From Capnocytophaga canimorsus (GTDB lineage Bacteria > Bacteroidota > Bacteroidia > Flavobacteriales > Flavobacteriaceae): a stretch of DNA of 64,000 nucleotides. The notes below the pieces were generated by a model. That model made no database searches. It saw nothing but the letters and a program-made list of their open reading frames with translations, and was not told the DNA's origin. The stretch covers positions 2,350,276 to 2,414,275 of the forward strand of contig NZ_CP022382.1 in the NCBI RefSeq assembly GCF_002302565.1, written 5' to 3'. Position 1 is the stretch's first letter. Each line of letters begins with the position of its first letter. Positions 7,341 to 16,067 of this stretch are shown here, piece by piece. Both the position numbers and the translations under genes were made by a program.

Positions 7341-8129
7341 ATGACACTTTTAGACCGATTATTAGTCCATAAATTTGAAGAAGTAGCCTTGAAAAAAAGC
7401 CTAATACCGATGTCTGCTTTTGAGCAAAATCCTATATTCCAAACTTCAAATCGTTATTTTACAACATTTTTGAATAATAATTCTCACGGAATTGTTGGCG
7501 GATTTTATCGTAGGTCGCCTTGGCAAACGGAAATAAATCTGCATTTGAATGTTTTTGAGGTAGCTCAAGCCTATGAAAAAGGAGGATTTGCGGGAATTTC
7601 AATATGTACCGATACGAAGTATTTTGGAGGCTCACTTGATGATATGTTGTTGGTAAAAGCCTCTTGTCAACTTCCTTTACTTTGTAATGATTTTATAGTA
7701 GATGTATATCAAATTTATGAAAGTAAGGCTCACGCAGCTGATGCTGTAATGCTTATGGCTTCAATTTTAAAGTTGGATCAAATTCAGTATTTGACTCAAG
7801 AAGCTCATCGCATAGGCTTGGAAGTATTTTTACAGATAAATGATATGCAAGATATTGAAAAATGCTTGTTATGTCCGTTTGATGTTTTGGTGGTAAGTAG
7901 TCGTTGTTTTTCTACTTCAGAAGTTGATTTTAAAAAATATAATTATTTTTACGACAAACTCTCTGAGGTTCCTTTAAAAATTGCAGAAGGTGGAATTTTT
8001 AACACAAAACAAATACTTGATTTAAAGCAGATTGGATATTCGGGTTGTGTAGTGGATTTTCCTTTTTTACAATCGGATGCCGTTTTTTATAGTGTGAATA
8101 CTTTTATTAGCAACCTTTCATCAAATTAA
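7341..8129 (+). CDS. TrpC-like (indole-3-glycerol phosphate synthase) homologue with degenerate active site
   Basis: A 262-residue TIM-barrel protein recognisable as a TrpC relative from several blocks: YRRSP (56-60), CTDTKYFGGS (89-98), DFIVDVYQIYESKAHAADAV (117-136) and AHRIGLEVFLQIN (155-167). Compared with the known catalytic residues (Sulfolobus numbering), Glu51 is Gly54, Lys53 is Tyr56, Lys110 is Asn116, Glu159 is Gln165 and Asn180 is Ser186; only Glu210 (Glu216, in AEGGI) is kept. IGP synthase activity is therefore unlikely, although the frame is intact. It sits in a two-gene operon with trpG. It may be a pseudoenzyme, a repurposed barrel or an early pseudogene. Confidence 0.75.
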   Translation: MTLLDRLLVHKFEEVALKKSLIPMSAFEQNPIFQTSNRYFTTFLNNNSHGIVGGFYRRSPWQTEINLHLNVFEVAQAYEKGGFAGISICTDTKYFGGSLDDMLLVKASCQLPLLCNDFIVDVYQIYESKAHAADAVMLMASILKLDQIQYLTQEAHRIGLEVFLQINDMQDIEKCLLCPFDVLVVSSRCFSTSEVDFKKYNYFYDKLSEVPLKIAEGGIFNTKQILDLKQIGYSGCVVDFPFLQSDAVFYSVNTFISNLSSN

Positions 8130-8140
8130 AAATGATGAGA

Positions 8141-8171
8141 TTTGATTTTTGATAATCAATACGTACCTTAG
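8141..8171 (+). promoter_or_regulatory. Promoter of uvrB
   Basis: TTTG at 8141-8144, a 19-nt spacer, then TACCTTAG at 8164-8171, one base off the TAnnTTTG consensus. It lies about 40 bp before the chosen uvrB start and inside any 5'-extended version of the reading frame, supporting ATG 8212. Confidence 0.5.
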
Positions 8172-8211
8172 CCTTTCGTTACATTTCAAATCCTCACAAG
8201 TAAATTTAGTT

Positions 8212-10206
8212 ATGCAATTCTCTATACAATCTGATTTTCAACCTACTGGCGACCAACCTCAAGCCATTAAGCAACTCACACAAAGCATCGAAAAAGGGGA
8301 AAAATATCAGGTTTTACTCGGTGTGACAGGCTCAGGGAAAACCTTTACTGTAGCTAATGTGGTGCAGAATGTACAACGCCCCACTCTTGTTTTGGCTCAT
8401 AACAAAACCCTTGCTGCTCAATTATATAGCGAATTTAAAGCGTTTTTTCCGAACAATGCGGTGGAATATTTCGTATCGTATTACGATTATTACCAACCCG
8501 AAGCCTACATTCCCACTACGGGAACGTACATCGAAAAAGACCTATCCATCAATGAAGAAATCGAAAAATTACGGCTTAGTGCTACTTCTTCTTTGCTTTC
8601 AGGACGACGTGATGTGTTGGTTGTGGCTTCCGTTTCGTGTCTGTATGGAATCGGAAATCCTATTGAATTTCAGAAGAATGTAATCACCATAAAGCGAGGC
8701 GAAGTACTTCCACGAACTAAATTTATGCATCGTTTGGTGCAAAGTTTGTATGCCCGAACCACTGCCGATTTCATTCACGGAAATTTCCGAGTGAAAGGCG
8801 ATGTAGTGGACGTTTACCCTGGCTATTCCGATACGCCTTTCCGCATTCATTTCTTTGGAGATGAAATCGAAGAAATTGAGGTTTTCGACCCGCAAACTAA
8901 CAAAGTATTAGAACGTTACGATAGTTTGAATATCTATCCTGCCAATATGTTCGTAACCTCGCCCGACGTGTTACAAAAAGCCATTTGGAACATTCAGCAA
9001 GATTTGACCAAACAAGTGGAATATTTTAAAGAAATCGGCAAGCATTTGGAAGCCAAACGATTGGAAGAACGCACCAATTTCGATTTGGAGATGATTCGCG
9101 AGCTAGGATATTGTTCGGGCATTGAAAATTATTCTCGTTATTTGGACGGAAGAGAGCCCGGTTCACGTCCGTTTTGCTTATTGGATTATTTTCCTGATGA
9201 TTTTCTGATGGTTATCGACGAAAGTCACGTAACCATTCCGCAAGTACACGCAATGTATGGGGGCGACCGTAGTCGAAAGGAAAATTTGGTAGAATACGGC
9301 TTTCGTTTACCCGCTGCTTTAGATAATCGTCCGCTGAAATTTGAGGAATTCGAAGCCCTTCAAAATCAGGTGATTTACGTAAGTGCAACACCTGCCGATT
9401 ATGAACTTCAAAAAACGCAAGGGGTTTATGTTGAGCAAATTATTCGTCCGACAGGATTGCTCGACCCCGAAATCGAAATCCGTCCGAGTGAAAACCAAAT
9501 TGACGATTTGGCAGAAGAAATTCAGCTCCGCGTAGAAAAGGACGAACGTGTTTTGGTAACCACTCTCACCAAACGAATGGCGGAAGAGCTTACTAAATAT
9601 TTGACTAAAATTGGGGTGCGTTGCCGATACATTCACAGCGATGTGGATACCCTTGAACGAGTGGAAATTATGCAAGATTTACGCCGTGGATTGTTCGATG
9701 TTTTGGTGGGCGTAAACCTGCTTCGTGAAGGTTTGGATTTACCTGAAGTTTCGCTTGTTGCCATTTTAGATGCTGATAAAGAAGGCTTTTTGCGTTCTAC
9801 ACGTTCGCTGACCCAAACGGTGGGACGAGCTGCCCGAAACGTAAACGGAAAAGCCATTATGTATGCCGATAAAATTACTCAAAGTATGCAAGTAACCATT
9901 GATGACACCAACTATCGGCGTGAAAAACAAATGAATTACAATTTCCGTAATGGAATCACTCCCAAGCCATTAAATAAAAAAATCGAAAATACGCTTAGCA
10001 AAAGTCCAATTACTGAATTTCATTACGACCCCTCATTCAAAAAGGAAAAAGAGGTTCAAACAGAACTTCTTTCACAAAAGGAAGTTGAGAAAAAAATCCG
10101 AGAAACTCGCAAACTAATGGAAACTGCCGCCAAAGAACTAGACTTTGTCAAAGCTGCCCAATATCGTGACGAGATTAAAGTGTGGGAGAGTAAACTGGAA
10201 AAATGA
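8212..10206 (+). CDS. uvrB: Excinuclease ABC subunit B
   Basis: Damage-verification helicase of nucleotide excision repair, working with UvrA and UvrC. The 664 residues contain Walker A GVTGSGKTF near the start, the DNA-binding beta-hairpin YYDYYQPEAYIP, the DEAD-type motif MVIDESH, helicase motif VI QTVGRAARN and a C-terminal UVR motif (KELDFVKAAQYRDEI) that binds UvrC. ATG 8212 (MQFSIQSDFQPTGDQPQ) is the family start; an in-frame upstream ATG would add 21 residues that cross the predicted promoter. It converges on tsaE with only three bases between stops. Confidence 0.97.
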   Translation: MQFSIQSDFQPTGDQPQAIKQLTQSIEKGEKYQVLLGVTGSGKTFTVANVVQNVQRPTLVLAHNKTLAAQLYSEFKAFFPNNAVEYFVSYYDYYQPEAYIPTTGTYIEKDLSINEEIEKLRLSATSSLLSGRRDVLVVASVSCLYGIGNPIEFQKNVITIKRGEVLPRTKFMHRLVQSLYARTTADFIHGNFRVKGDVVDVYPGYSDTPFRIHFFGDEIEEIEVFDPQTNKVLERYDSLNIYPANMFVTSPDVLQKAIWNIQQDLTKQVEYFKEIGKHLEAKRLEERTNFDLEMIRELGYCSGIENYSRYLDGREPGSRPFCLLDYFPDDFLMVIDESHVTIPQVHAMYGGDRSRKENLVEYGFRLPAALDNRPLKFEEFEALQNQVIYVSATPADYELQKTQGVYVEQIIRPTGLLDPEIEIRPSENQIDDLAEEIQLRVEKDERVLVTTLTKRMAEELTKYLTKIGVRCRYIHSDVDTLERVEIMQDLRRGLFDVLVGVNLLREGLDLPEVSLVAILDADKEGFLRSTRSLTQTVGRAARNVNGKAIMYADKITQSMQVTIDDTNYRREKQMNYNFRNGITPKPLNKKIENTLSKSPITEFHYDPSFKKEKEVQTELLSQKEVEKKIRETRKLMETAAKELDFVKAAQYRDEIKVWESKLEK

Positions 10207-10209
10207 AAT

Positions 10210-10632
10210 TTATAGATTGCTGATATGTAGTATTTTTATGGTCCGAGTTAGAGCATCTGTCTTCTCAATAATTAGTTTTGTATATGTCTGAGGAAGATAG
10301 GAAGGGATGCGCTCTGCCCATTCGATAAAGCACCAATTTCCAGAGTACAAATACTCCTCTATTCCCATATCGAAAGCTTCTTCTTCACTGGTAATTCTGT
10401 AAAAATCAAAATGATAAACCGTATGTTGTGTGTTGGCGTATTCGTTTACTAAACCATAAGTAGGGCTTCCAACAGTATCCGTAATACCCAAGGTAGCTAC
10501 CAAAGCTTTAATTAACGTGGTTTTACCCATTCCCATACTTCCCTCAAAAACAACTACTTTTTCGGAAAGTAATGGGAGTAATCTTTTAGCGGTTTCCTCA
10601 ATATTTTCTAAAGTATATGTGATAGTTTGCAT
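10210..10632 (-). CDS. tsaE: tRNA threonylcarbamoyladenosine biosynthesis ATPase TsaE
   Basis: P-loop protein that drives turnover of the TsaB-TsaD complex during t6A37 modification of ANN-decoding tRNAs. The 140 residues carry Walker A EGSMGMGKTTLIKAL (30-44), the TVGSPTYGLVNEY block and the YHFDFYRI and FIEWAERI motifs. Length is normal. It lies downstream of aroE in the leftward operon with a 12-bp gap. The t6A partner enzyme of the Sua5/TsaC family is encoded at 38.6 kb. Confidence 0.95.
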   Translation of the reverse strand: MQTITYTLENIEETAKRLLPLLSEKVVVFEGSMGMGKTTLIKALVATLGITDTVGSPTYGLVNEYANTQHTVYHFDFYRITSEEEAFDMGIEEYLYSGNWCFIEWAERIPSYLPQTYTKLIIEKTDALTRTIKILHISNL

Positions 10633-10644
10633 CTGTATTTATTT

Positions 10645-11391
10645 TTAACAATTCCAAATTTCCCACGCTTTTTCGGCTTGTAAGCGTAACATTGCCTCGC
10701 CGTTGCAAATGGTTGCTTTTTTTTGTTTCCCTTTTTGCAAAAAAAGGGTTTTTTCAGGATTGTAAATCAAATCGTAAAGCAAATGTTGTGAAGTAATGTA
10801 CTGATACGGAATGGGGGGGCAATCGGTAACGTTTGGAAATGTACCCAAAGGGGTACAGTTTATAATAATCGTATATTTGGATAAAAGTTCTGCTGATAAA
10901 TCCGTGTAAGCATACTGCCCAATTTTTGGGGTACGAGATACAAATCGGTAGCTGATATACAATGTTTTTAGAGCATAAGCTACCGCTTTTGAAGCTCCTC
11001 CTGTACCCAGAATTAAGGCTTTGGTATGGTGTGGTTTTAAAAAAGGCTTTATAGATTCGGAAAAACCATAGTAGTCGGTGTTGAATCCAATCCACCCCAA
11101 AGGAGTAACTTTTATGGTATTAACCGCTCCGATGATTTTTGCCGTTTCATTTAAAGCCGCCAATTTCGAGATGATGGCTTCTTTGTAAGGAATGGTAACA
11201 TTCATTCCCTTTAAGTTGGGGTGCATAGCAACCCGAGAAGGCAATTCTTCCAGAGTCATTAAATCAAAATTTACATACTCGGCGTTGACGCCTTCTTCTT
11301 GAAACTTCTTTGAGAAATAAGCTCTTGAAAATGAATAATCAATATTTTTACCTATCAGAGCGAATAAGTTTTTCTTGTCGTTTTTTTCCAT
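10645..11391 (-). CDS. aroE: Shikimate dehydrogenase
   Basis: NADP-dependent reduction of 3-dehydroshikimate in aromatic amino-acid synthesis. The 248-residue protein has the substrate-binding N-terminus LIGKNIDYSFSRAYF, the catalytic Lys motif NVTIPYKE, the catalytic Asp in GFNTDYYGF and the nucleotide-binding GTGGASKAV. Its start overlaps the end of the upstream DUF368 gene by 44 bp; no better internal start exists before the conserved LIGKN block, so translation is probably coupled. aroB lies 3 kb away on the other strand. Confidence 0.94.
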   Translation of the reverse strand: MEKNDKKNLFALIGKNIDYSFSRAYFSKKFQEEGVNAEYVNFDLMTLEELPSRVAMHPNLKGMNVTIPYKEAIISKLAALNETAKIIGAVNTIKVTPLGWIGFNTDYYGFSESIKPFLKPHHTKALILGTGGASKAVAYALKTLYISYRFVSRTPKIGQYAYTDLSAELLSKYTIIINCTPLGTFPNVTDCPPIPYQYITSQHLLYDLIYNPEKTLFLQKGKQKKATICNGEAMLRLQAEKAWEIWNC

Positions 11392-12382
11392 ACCATTCCA
11401 AACCTAAAACGATTAAAATTCCGAAAATGACGTAAATTAAGGCAATCCAAGTGGAACTATGAGAAATGTCGGGTAAAAATCGGCTGTAATTGGCTACGAT
11501 TTGATTTCCTGCGGAATCAGTTAGAACATTTCCCAAACTATCGGTGGCGTAAATGGTTTCTTTCCAAGGCCAAACCACTCCTAATGAGCCTGTAATAAAG
11601 CCTATTATAGTAGCAGTAGTGATGTCTTTGTAATGTTTTAAAATATAAGAAAGTAGATGCGAGAGTGTGACTAATCCGAACAAAGAACCGAAAGTAAAAA
11701 CAGCAAGAATTTTTAGTAATCTGATGCGTTCAGGGTTGTTAATGAAACTGGTATCCCCAGAAAATAGTTCACCTATGGTATAAGCCAAAGCATTTACTGA
11801 ATCCACCAAAAGCAACACGTAATTTCCTAATAAAATCAGAATGAATGAGCCAGAAAGTCCAGGTAAGGTCATTCCTGAAATGCTGATAATACCACAGAAG
11901 AACACGAAAATTAGATTGCCGTTTTCCTTTGCGGGACTTAAAAAACTGATGGATACGCCTACTACTGCACCGATAATCATCGCGATGACCGTTTTGCGGT
12001 TCCAATTACTGAAATCCTTGGAAATGTAATAAATAGAGCCAATAATCATTCCGAAAAAGGTAGCCCAAACGTACAATTCCCAGTGTTTCATAAAATAATC
12101 TAATAGGCGAGAAACACTGAAATAGCTAATAACCATACCCAAAATGAGTAATCCTAAAAAACGAAAATTGGTGTAGCGTAAAAAACTTTTGAATCTGCCA
12201 TTGAAAAGCAACTTAAAGGCTTTTCCGTTGATTTTCTGTAAGGAATAGATAAACTCTTCATAAAATCCAGCAACGAAAGCAACAATTCCGCCTGAAACTC
12301 CAGGAACTTTATTGGCAGCTCCCATAGCCAATCCTTTAATAATAAGGAGTATTTTATCAGTTAAAGTTCTTGTAGTTTCCAT
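11348..12382 (-). CDS. DUF368 family polyprenyl-phosphate translocase, copy 1
   Basis: A polytopic membrane protein of 344 residues with the family signature KGLAMGAANKVPGVSGG near the N-terminus and an internal repeat of the same type (ISGMTLPGLSGSFILILLG). Members of DUF368 (PopT) have been shown to recycle undecaprenyl phosphate across the inner membrane, so a role in cell-wall and glycan lipid-carrier recycling is likely by family. It is the second of two tandem paralogues, six bases after the other. The C-terminal loop has an insertion (TDSLGNVLTDSAGNQ). Confidence 0.85.
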   Translation of the reverse strand: METTRTLTDKILLIIKGLAMGAANKVPGVSGGIVAFVAGFYEEFIYSLQKINGKAFKLLFNGRFKSFLRYTNFRFLGLLILGMVISYFSVSRLLDYFMKHWELYVWATFFGMIIGSIYYISKDFSNWNRKTVIAMIIGAVVGVSISFLSPAKENGNLIFVFFCGIISISGMTLPGLSGSFILILLGNYVLLLVDSVNALAYTIGELFSGDTSFINNPERIRLLKILAVFTFGSLFGLVTLSHLLSYILKHYKDITTATIIGFITGSLGVVWPWKETIYATDSLGNVLTDSAGNQIVANYSRFLPDISHSSTWIALIYVIFGILIVLGLEWYGKKRQEKLIRSDR

Positions 12383-12388
12383 AATTTT

Positions 12389-13324
12389 TTATTTTGTATT
12401 TGCTTTTTTTAAAGAAACGGCAAAGCGTTCTAACAAAAAGATGATGAAAAAACCAATAAGCGTCATCAGAATGACTTGTAAGGTTTTAGGATTTCCTTCG
12501 TAGGTGAAAGGCAATACATTTTTTTCTAAAAAAGGTTTAAGATTTCCGTGAGCATCTACATAAGTGGAAACAGTTTGTTTCCAAGGCCAAATTTTATTGA
12601 GCGACCCGATGATAAAGCCCATCATTAAGGCAACAGTAGTATTTTTGTAGTGAGTAAACATCCATTTTAGTAAACGGGCAAAACTTAACAGCCCAACTAT
12701 TGCTCCGCATCCTACGGTTGCTAATATTTTGAAATTCAATTCGCTGATTGCTGAAAGTATGGTGTGATAAGCCCCTAAAAGCACTAAAATAAAAGCTCCA
12801 GAGATTCCTGGTAAAATCATAGCACAAATGGCTAAAGCTCCTGATAAGAATAAAAATAAATAGCCGTGTTCGCCTTGCCAAGGAGGTAATGAGGTAATCC
12901 AAAAGGCCAGCAGACAGCCAATGAGCAAGGCTGAAACCACTCCTAAATTCCATTTTTTAATGTCCTTACCTAAAAAATAGATACTTGCCAAAATCAATCC
13001 GAAGAAAAATGCCCACAATAATAACGGATGATGTTCTAACAACCAACGAATTACTTTGGCTAATGAAAAAATACTAACACCAATGCCTAAAAACAGAGCG
13101 ATTAAAAAATTACCATTGATTGTTTTCCAAAAGGAAGAGAAACCTTCGGTGCCGAGTGTTTTTAAAGCCTTTAGATTTATTTTATTTATAGAGGTTAATA
13201 ATTCTTCGTAAATTCCTGAAATAAAGGCAATGGTACCCCCAGAAACTCCTGGAACTACGTCGGCTGCCCCAATGGCTAATCCTTTTAGTGTGATTAAAAT
13301 ATAGTCAAAAAACGACCTTTGCAT
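12389..13324 (-). CDS. DUF368 family polyprenyl-phosphate translocase, copy 2
   Basis: A 311-residue multi-span membrane protein, paralogue of the neighbouring gene, with KGLAIGAADVVPGVSGGTIAF at the N-terminus (motif KGLA to GVSGG) and MILPGISGAFILVLLGAYH in the second half. The inverted-repeat topology of DUF368/PopT undecaprenyl-phosphate translocases is visible as these two GxSG loops. It lies between proline dehydrogenase (16 bp gap) and the second DUF368 gene, all on the same strand. Two copies side by side may serve different lipid carriers or conditions; the sequence does not say. Confidence 0.85.
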   Translation of the reverse strand: MQRSFFDYILITLKGLAIGAADVVPGVSGGTIAFISGIYEELLTSINKINLKALKTLGTEGFSSFWKTINGNFLIALFLGIGVSIFSLAKVIRWLLEHHPLLLWAFFFGLILASIYFLGKDIKKWNLGVVSALLIGCLLAFWITSLPPWQGEHGYLFLFLSGALAICAMILPGISGAFILVLLGAYHTILSAISELNFKILATVGCGAIVGLLSFARLLKWMFTHYKNTTVALMMGFIIGSLNKIWPWKQTVSTYVDAHGNLKPFLEKNVLPFTYEGNPKTLQVILMTLIGFFIIFLLERFAVSLKKANTK

Positions 13325-13340
13325 ACGTTGTTGTTTACGT

Positions 13341-14513
13341 TTATTTTTCTGTTTTTCTGCGGTTATATTCTTTTTTGAGTAGTGTTAGCTCACGTCCCAT
13401 TTGTCCCGCTACGGAGGTATTTTCTTGAGCTCTACGAATTAGATAAGGCATTACTTCGCGTACTGGACCAAAGGGAAGATATTTTGCGGTGTTGTACCCC
13501 AACTTGGCAACATTAAAGCTAATATGGTCGCTCATTCCGTAGAGTTGCCCCAGCCAAATGCGAGAGTCGTGAGTATTTAAACCTTTTTCTTTCATTAGGT
13601 TAAGGATTAAAGCTGAGCTATCTTCGTTATGAGTTCCTGCAAAAAGGGCAATGCGGTCAATATGTTCTAAAATGTAGCGTATGGCAGCATTGTAGTTTTC
13701 GTCAGTTGCTGGTTTTGAGGCACAAATAGGGCTGAGGTAGTTGTTTTCCTTAGCTCTTTCGTTTTCTTTTTCCATATATGCGCCACGTACTATTTTTAGT
13801 CCGATATAGAAATTATCAGCAATGGCACGGTCGTGCAACTGTTTTAGGTAAGCTAACCTATCGTGACGATACATTTGCAAAGTGTTGTAAACTATGGCTT
13901 TTTCTTTGTTATACTTGCGCATCATTTGCTCTGCTAAATCGTCGGCGGCGGTTTGCATCCAGCTTTCTTCGGCATCTATCATAATTGGGATACCTAATTC
14001 GGCAGCTTTTGAGCAAGCTTTATCGAATCGGGCGACGATGCGTTCCCAAGCTTGTTGTTCTTCTAAAGTAAGTGGTTTTTTTTCAGTGATTTTCTGAAAG
14101 ATAGCAAATTTTCCAAATCCAGTAGGTTTAAAAACGGCGAAAGGAACCCCCGAATGATTTTTAGAAAACTCAATAGTTTCTAAGGTTTTGCTCAAGGTGT
14201 CATCAAAAGAACTTTCTTCGGCTTTTCCTTCTACCGAATAATCTAAAACAGAACTTACCCCTTTTTCGTACATATTTTCAATGACTTTCTCACAATCTTG
14301 TTGAGAGATTCCTCCACAGAATTGGTTGAAAACAGTTTTTTTGATAAGCCATTCTACAGGTAAGTACATTTTGAGCGAAAAATTAGTCAAAGCAGTTCCT
14401 ATACTAATCAAGGTATTGTTTCCCATAAAACGGAAAAGCCAGTATGCCCTGCCCAATTCAAAATTATTTTTTAAAGAAAAAGCCGTTTTAGTGTCATTAA
14501 AAATCGATTTCAT
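13341..14513 (-). CDS. Proline dehydrogenase
   Basis: FAD enzyme that oxidises proline to pyrroline-5-carboxylate, feeding electrons to the respiratory chain. The 390-residue, monofunctional protein shows barrel motifs KIVRGAYMEKEN, FAGTHNEDS, IWLGQLYGMSD and the C-terminal YLPFGPVREVMPYLIRRAQEN region that binds FAD and substrate. I chose ATG 14513 (MKSIFNDTKTAF); an upstream ATG at 14567 falls inside the predicted -7 box at 14565-14572 and would not be transcribed. No pyrroline-5-carboxylate dehydrogenase is in the window. Confidence 0.93.
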   Translation of the reverse strand: MKSIFNDTKTAFSLKNNFELGRAYWLFRFMGNNTLISIGTALTNFSLKMYLPVEWLIKKTVFNQFCGGISQQDCEKVIENMYEKGVSSVLDYSVEGKAEESSFDDTLSKTLETIEFSKNHSGVPFAVFKPTGFGKFAIFQKITEKKPLTLEEQQAWERIVARFDKACSKAAELGIPIMIDAEESWMQTAADDLAEQMMRKYNKEKAIVYNTLQMYRHDRLAYLKQLHDRAIADNFYIGLKIVRGAYMEKENERAKENNYLSPICASKPATDENYNAAIRYILEHIDRIALFAGTHNEDSSALILNLMKEKGLNTHDSRIWLGQLYGMSDHISFNVAKLGYNTAKYLPFGPVREVMPYLIRRAQENTSVAGQMGRELTLLKKEYNRRKTEK

Positions 14514-14564
14514 AAAAAAGTCTTTTTGGGTGATAATTATCAGTAATGTGTTTTTTAAAGCAGA

Positions 14565-14572
14565 CAAATATA
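14565..14572 (-). promoter_or_regulatory. -7 box of proline dehydrogenase promoter
   Basis: CAAATATA on the plus strand is TATATTTG on the minus strand, a full match to TAnnTTTG. It lies 51 bp upstream of the chosen start. No clear -33 TTTG was found. Confidence 0.5.
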
Positions 14573-14575
14573 CAT

Positions 14576-14583
14576 TAGTTTTG
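14576..14583 (+). promoter_or_regulatory. -7 box of aroB promoter
   Basis: TAGTTTTG fits TAnnTTTG and gives a leader of about 65 nt before aroB ATG 14656. It lies three bases from the opposing proline dehydrogenase -7 box. Confidence 0.5.
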
Positions 14584-14655
14584 GTACGATTTCAATTTTT
14601 TATGATTATTTTTACCCAATCAAATAAATTGCTTCACATTAATATTATTATAGAT

Positions 14656-15729
14656 ATGGTATTACAGAGTATTCCTGCAGATAGTTATCAAATACATTTT
14701 AACGAAAAAGGGTTTGATTTTTTAAATGAATTGCTGAAAGAAAAAAAATATTCTAAAGTTTTTATTCTGACCGATAGCAACACCAATGCCTATTGTTTAC
14801 CAGTGTTGCTTGCTGATATAGTTGGTGATTATCCTTTTGAAATCATTGAAATAGAGGCGGGAGAGGAGTATAAAAATTTGGAAACTTGTCAGCAAGTTTG
14901 GATGACACTTTCCGATTTGGGGGGTGACAGAAAAAGTGTTTTGCTTAATTTAGGAGGAGGAGTGGTTACTGATTTGGGCGGATTTGTAGCTGCAACCTAT
15001 ATGAGAGGTATTGATTTTGTGAATATACCTACTTCGTTATTAGCTATGGTTGATGCTTCGGTAGGTGGAAAAACAGGAGTAGATTTAGGAAATTTAAAAA
15101 ATCAAATAGGGGTGATTAGTAATCCTTTAGGGGTGATTATTGATAGCCGTTTTTTAGCGACGCTTCCCGCTCAAGAATTACGCAGTGGTATGGCAGAAAT
15201 GTTTAAACACGGGCTTATTCACTCTGTTTCATATTGGGAAAAGATGAGAAACTTGAAAGATTTGGATATTTCAGATTTGGATAGCCTAATTTACGATTCT
15301 GTCATCATCAAAAACAATATTGTAAAACAAGACCCTACCGAAAAGGGACTGCGTAAAACCTTGAACTTTGGGCATACTTTAGGTCACGCCATAGAATCTT
15401 ATTTTTTATCTGCTCCTCATAGAGAACGACTATTACACGGCGAGGCAATAGCCATTGGTATGGTACTGGCGGCTTACTTGTCCTATAGAGTTTGTGGTTT
15501 GTCAAGAGCCACTCTCGAAGAAGTTAAACTAGTATTAGAAGAATATTTTCCTAAAATAAATATTCATAATCAAGAGATTACAGAGATATTGAATTTATTA
15601 AGATTTGACAAGAAAAACTCACACGGAAAAGTTAATTTCGTGCTTTTACAAACAGTAGCAACCCCTAAGATAGATTGTAATGTAGAAGAAAACGTAGTGT
15701 TAGATGCTTTTGAGTACTACAATAGGTAG
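14656..15729 (+). CDS. aroB: 3-Dehydroquinate synthase
   Basis: Second step of the shikimate pathway, converting DAHP to 3-dehydroquinate with NAD and a divalent metal. The 357 residues carry the NAD-binding GGGVVTDLGGFVAATYMRG, PTSLLAMVDASVGGKTGVD and the metal-ligand motif NFGHTLGHAIES, plus LLHGEAIAIGM. ATG 14656 (MVLQSIPADSY) gives the family length; the frame is open much further upstream, but that part overlaps the proline dehydrogenase gene and the divergent promoter. Confidence 0.96.
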   Translation: MVLQSIPADSYQIHFNEKGFDFLNELLKEKKYSKVFILTDSNTNAYCLPVLLADIVGDYPFEIIEIEAGEEYKNLETCQQVWMTLSDLGGDRKSVLLNLGGGVVTDLGGFVAATYMRGIDFVNIPTSLLAMVDASVGGKTGVDLGNLKNQIGVISNPLGVIIDSRFLATLPAQELRSGMAEMFKHGLIHSVSYWEKMRNLKDLDISDLDSLIYDSVIIKNNIVKQDPTEKGLRKTLNFGHTLGHAIESYFLSAPHRERLLHGEAIAIGMVLAAYLSYRVCGLSRATLEEVKLVLEEYFPKINIHNQEITEILNLLRFDKKNSHGKVNFVLLQTVATPKIDCNVEENVVLDAFEYYNR

Positions 15730-16067
15730 TTATTTAGAATAACTATAAAATAGAGTTCAAGCAGGCTTTTTTAACAGTTCAGTAATTTTAAGTGTGGGAT
15801 TGGTTTAATTTCTTAAAAAAATATATTGTGACTAATTTATTGATGTGTATTTGTTAAATATGTTGCTTTTTTCTCAATTGATAGTAGTAATTTCACATCT
15901 TTCTCTTTTCTCGTAATACTTTAAAAAAAGATTTTTTGGTTTTTTATTAACTGAATATGTTATACATTTGTAAATGTAAATTTAACGAAGGACAAACTAT
16001 GTGTTTGTATTATTGCCGCGTTAGTTTGTTTTGAAATAATTATTAACTAATTCATTTTATTATTCTT
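15730..16067 (+). promoter_or_regulatory. Intergenic region ahead of PUL1 with promoter and leader
   Basis: A 338-bp AT-rich gap. TTTG at 15935-15938, a 24-nt spacer and TACATTTG at 15963-15970 form the likely promoter; the leader of about 95 nt ends in AACTAATTCATTTTATTATT just before ATG. The same arrangement recurs ahead of PUL2, which supports its function. No regulator gene (ECF sigma/anti-sigma or hybrid two-component) is adjacent. I saw no terminator for aroB. Confidence 0.6.

Noticed and set aside
8149..8211. N-terminal extension of UvrB by 21 residues
   Set aside because: The extension crosses the predicted promoter and has no family similarity; ATG 8212 fits the conserved start.
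9319..9857. Antisense open frames inside uvrB and similar shadows inside parE, der, tex and dnaB
   Set aside because: They overlap well-supported conserved genes entirely and show no motifs or start context of their own.
14326..14655. 110-residue N-terminal extension of AroB
   Set aside because: It lies antisense to the proline dehydrogenase gene and across both divergent promoters, so it is only an open frame.
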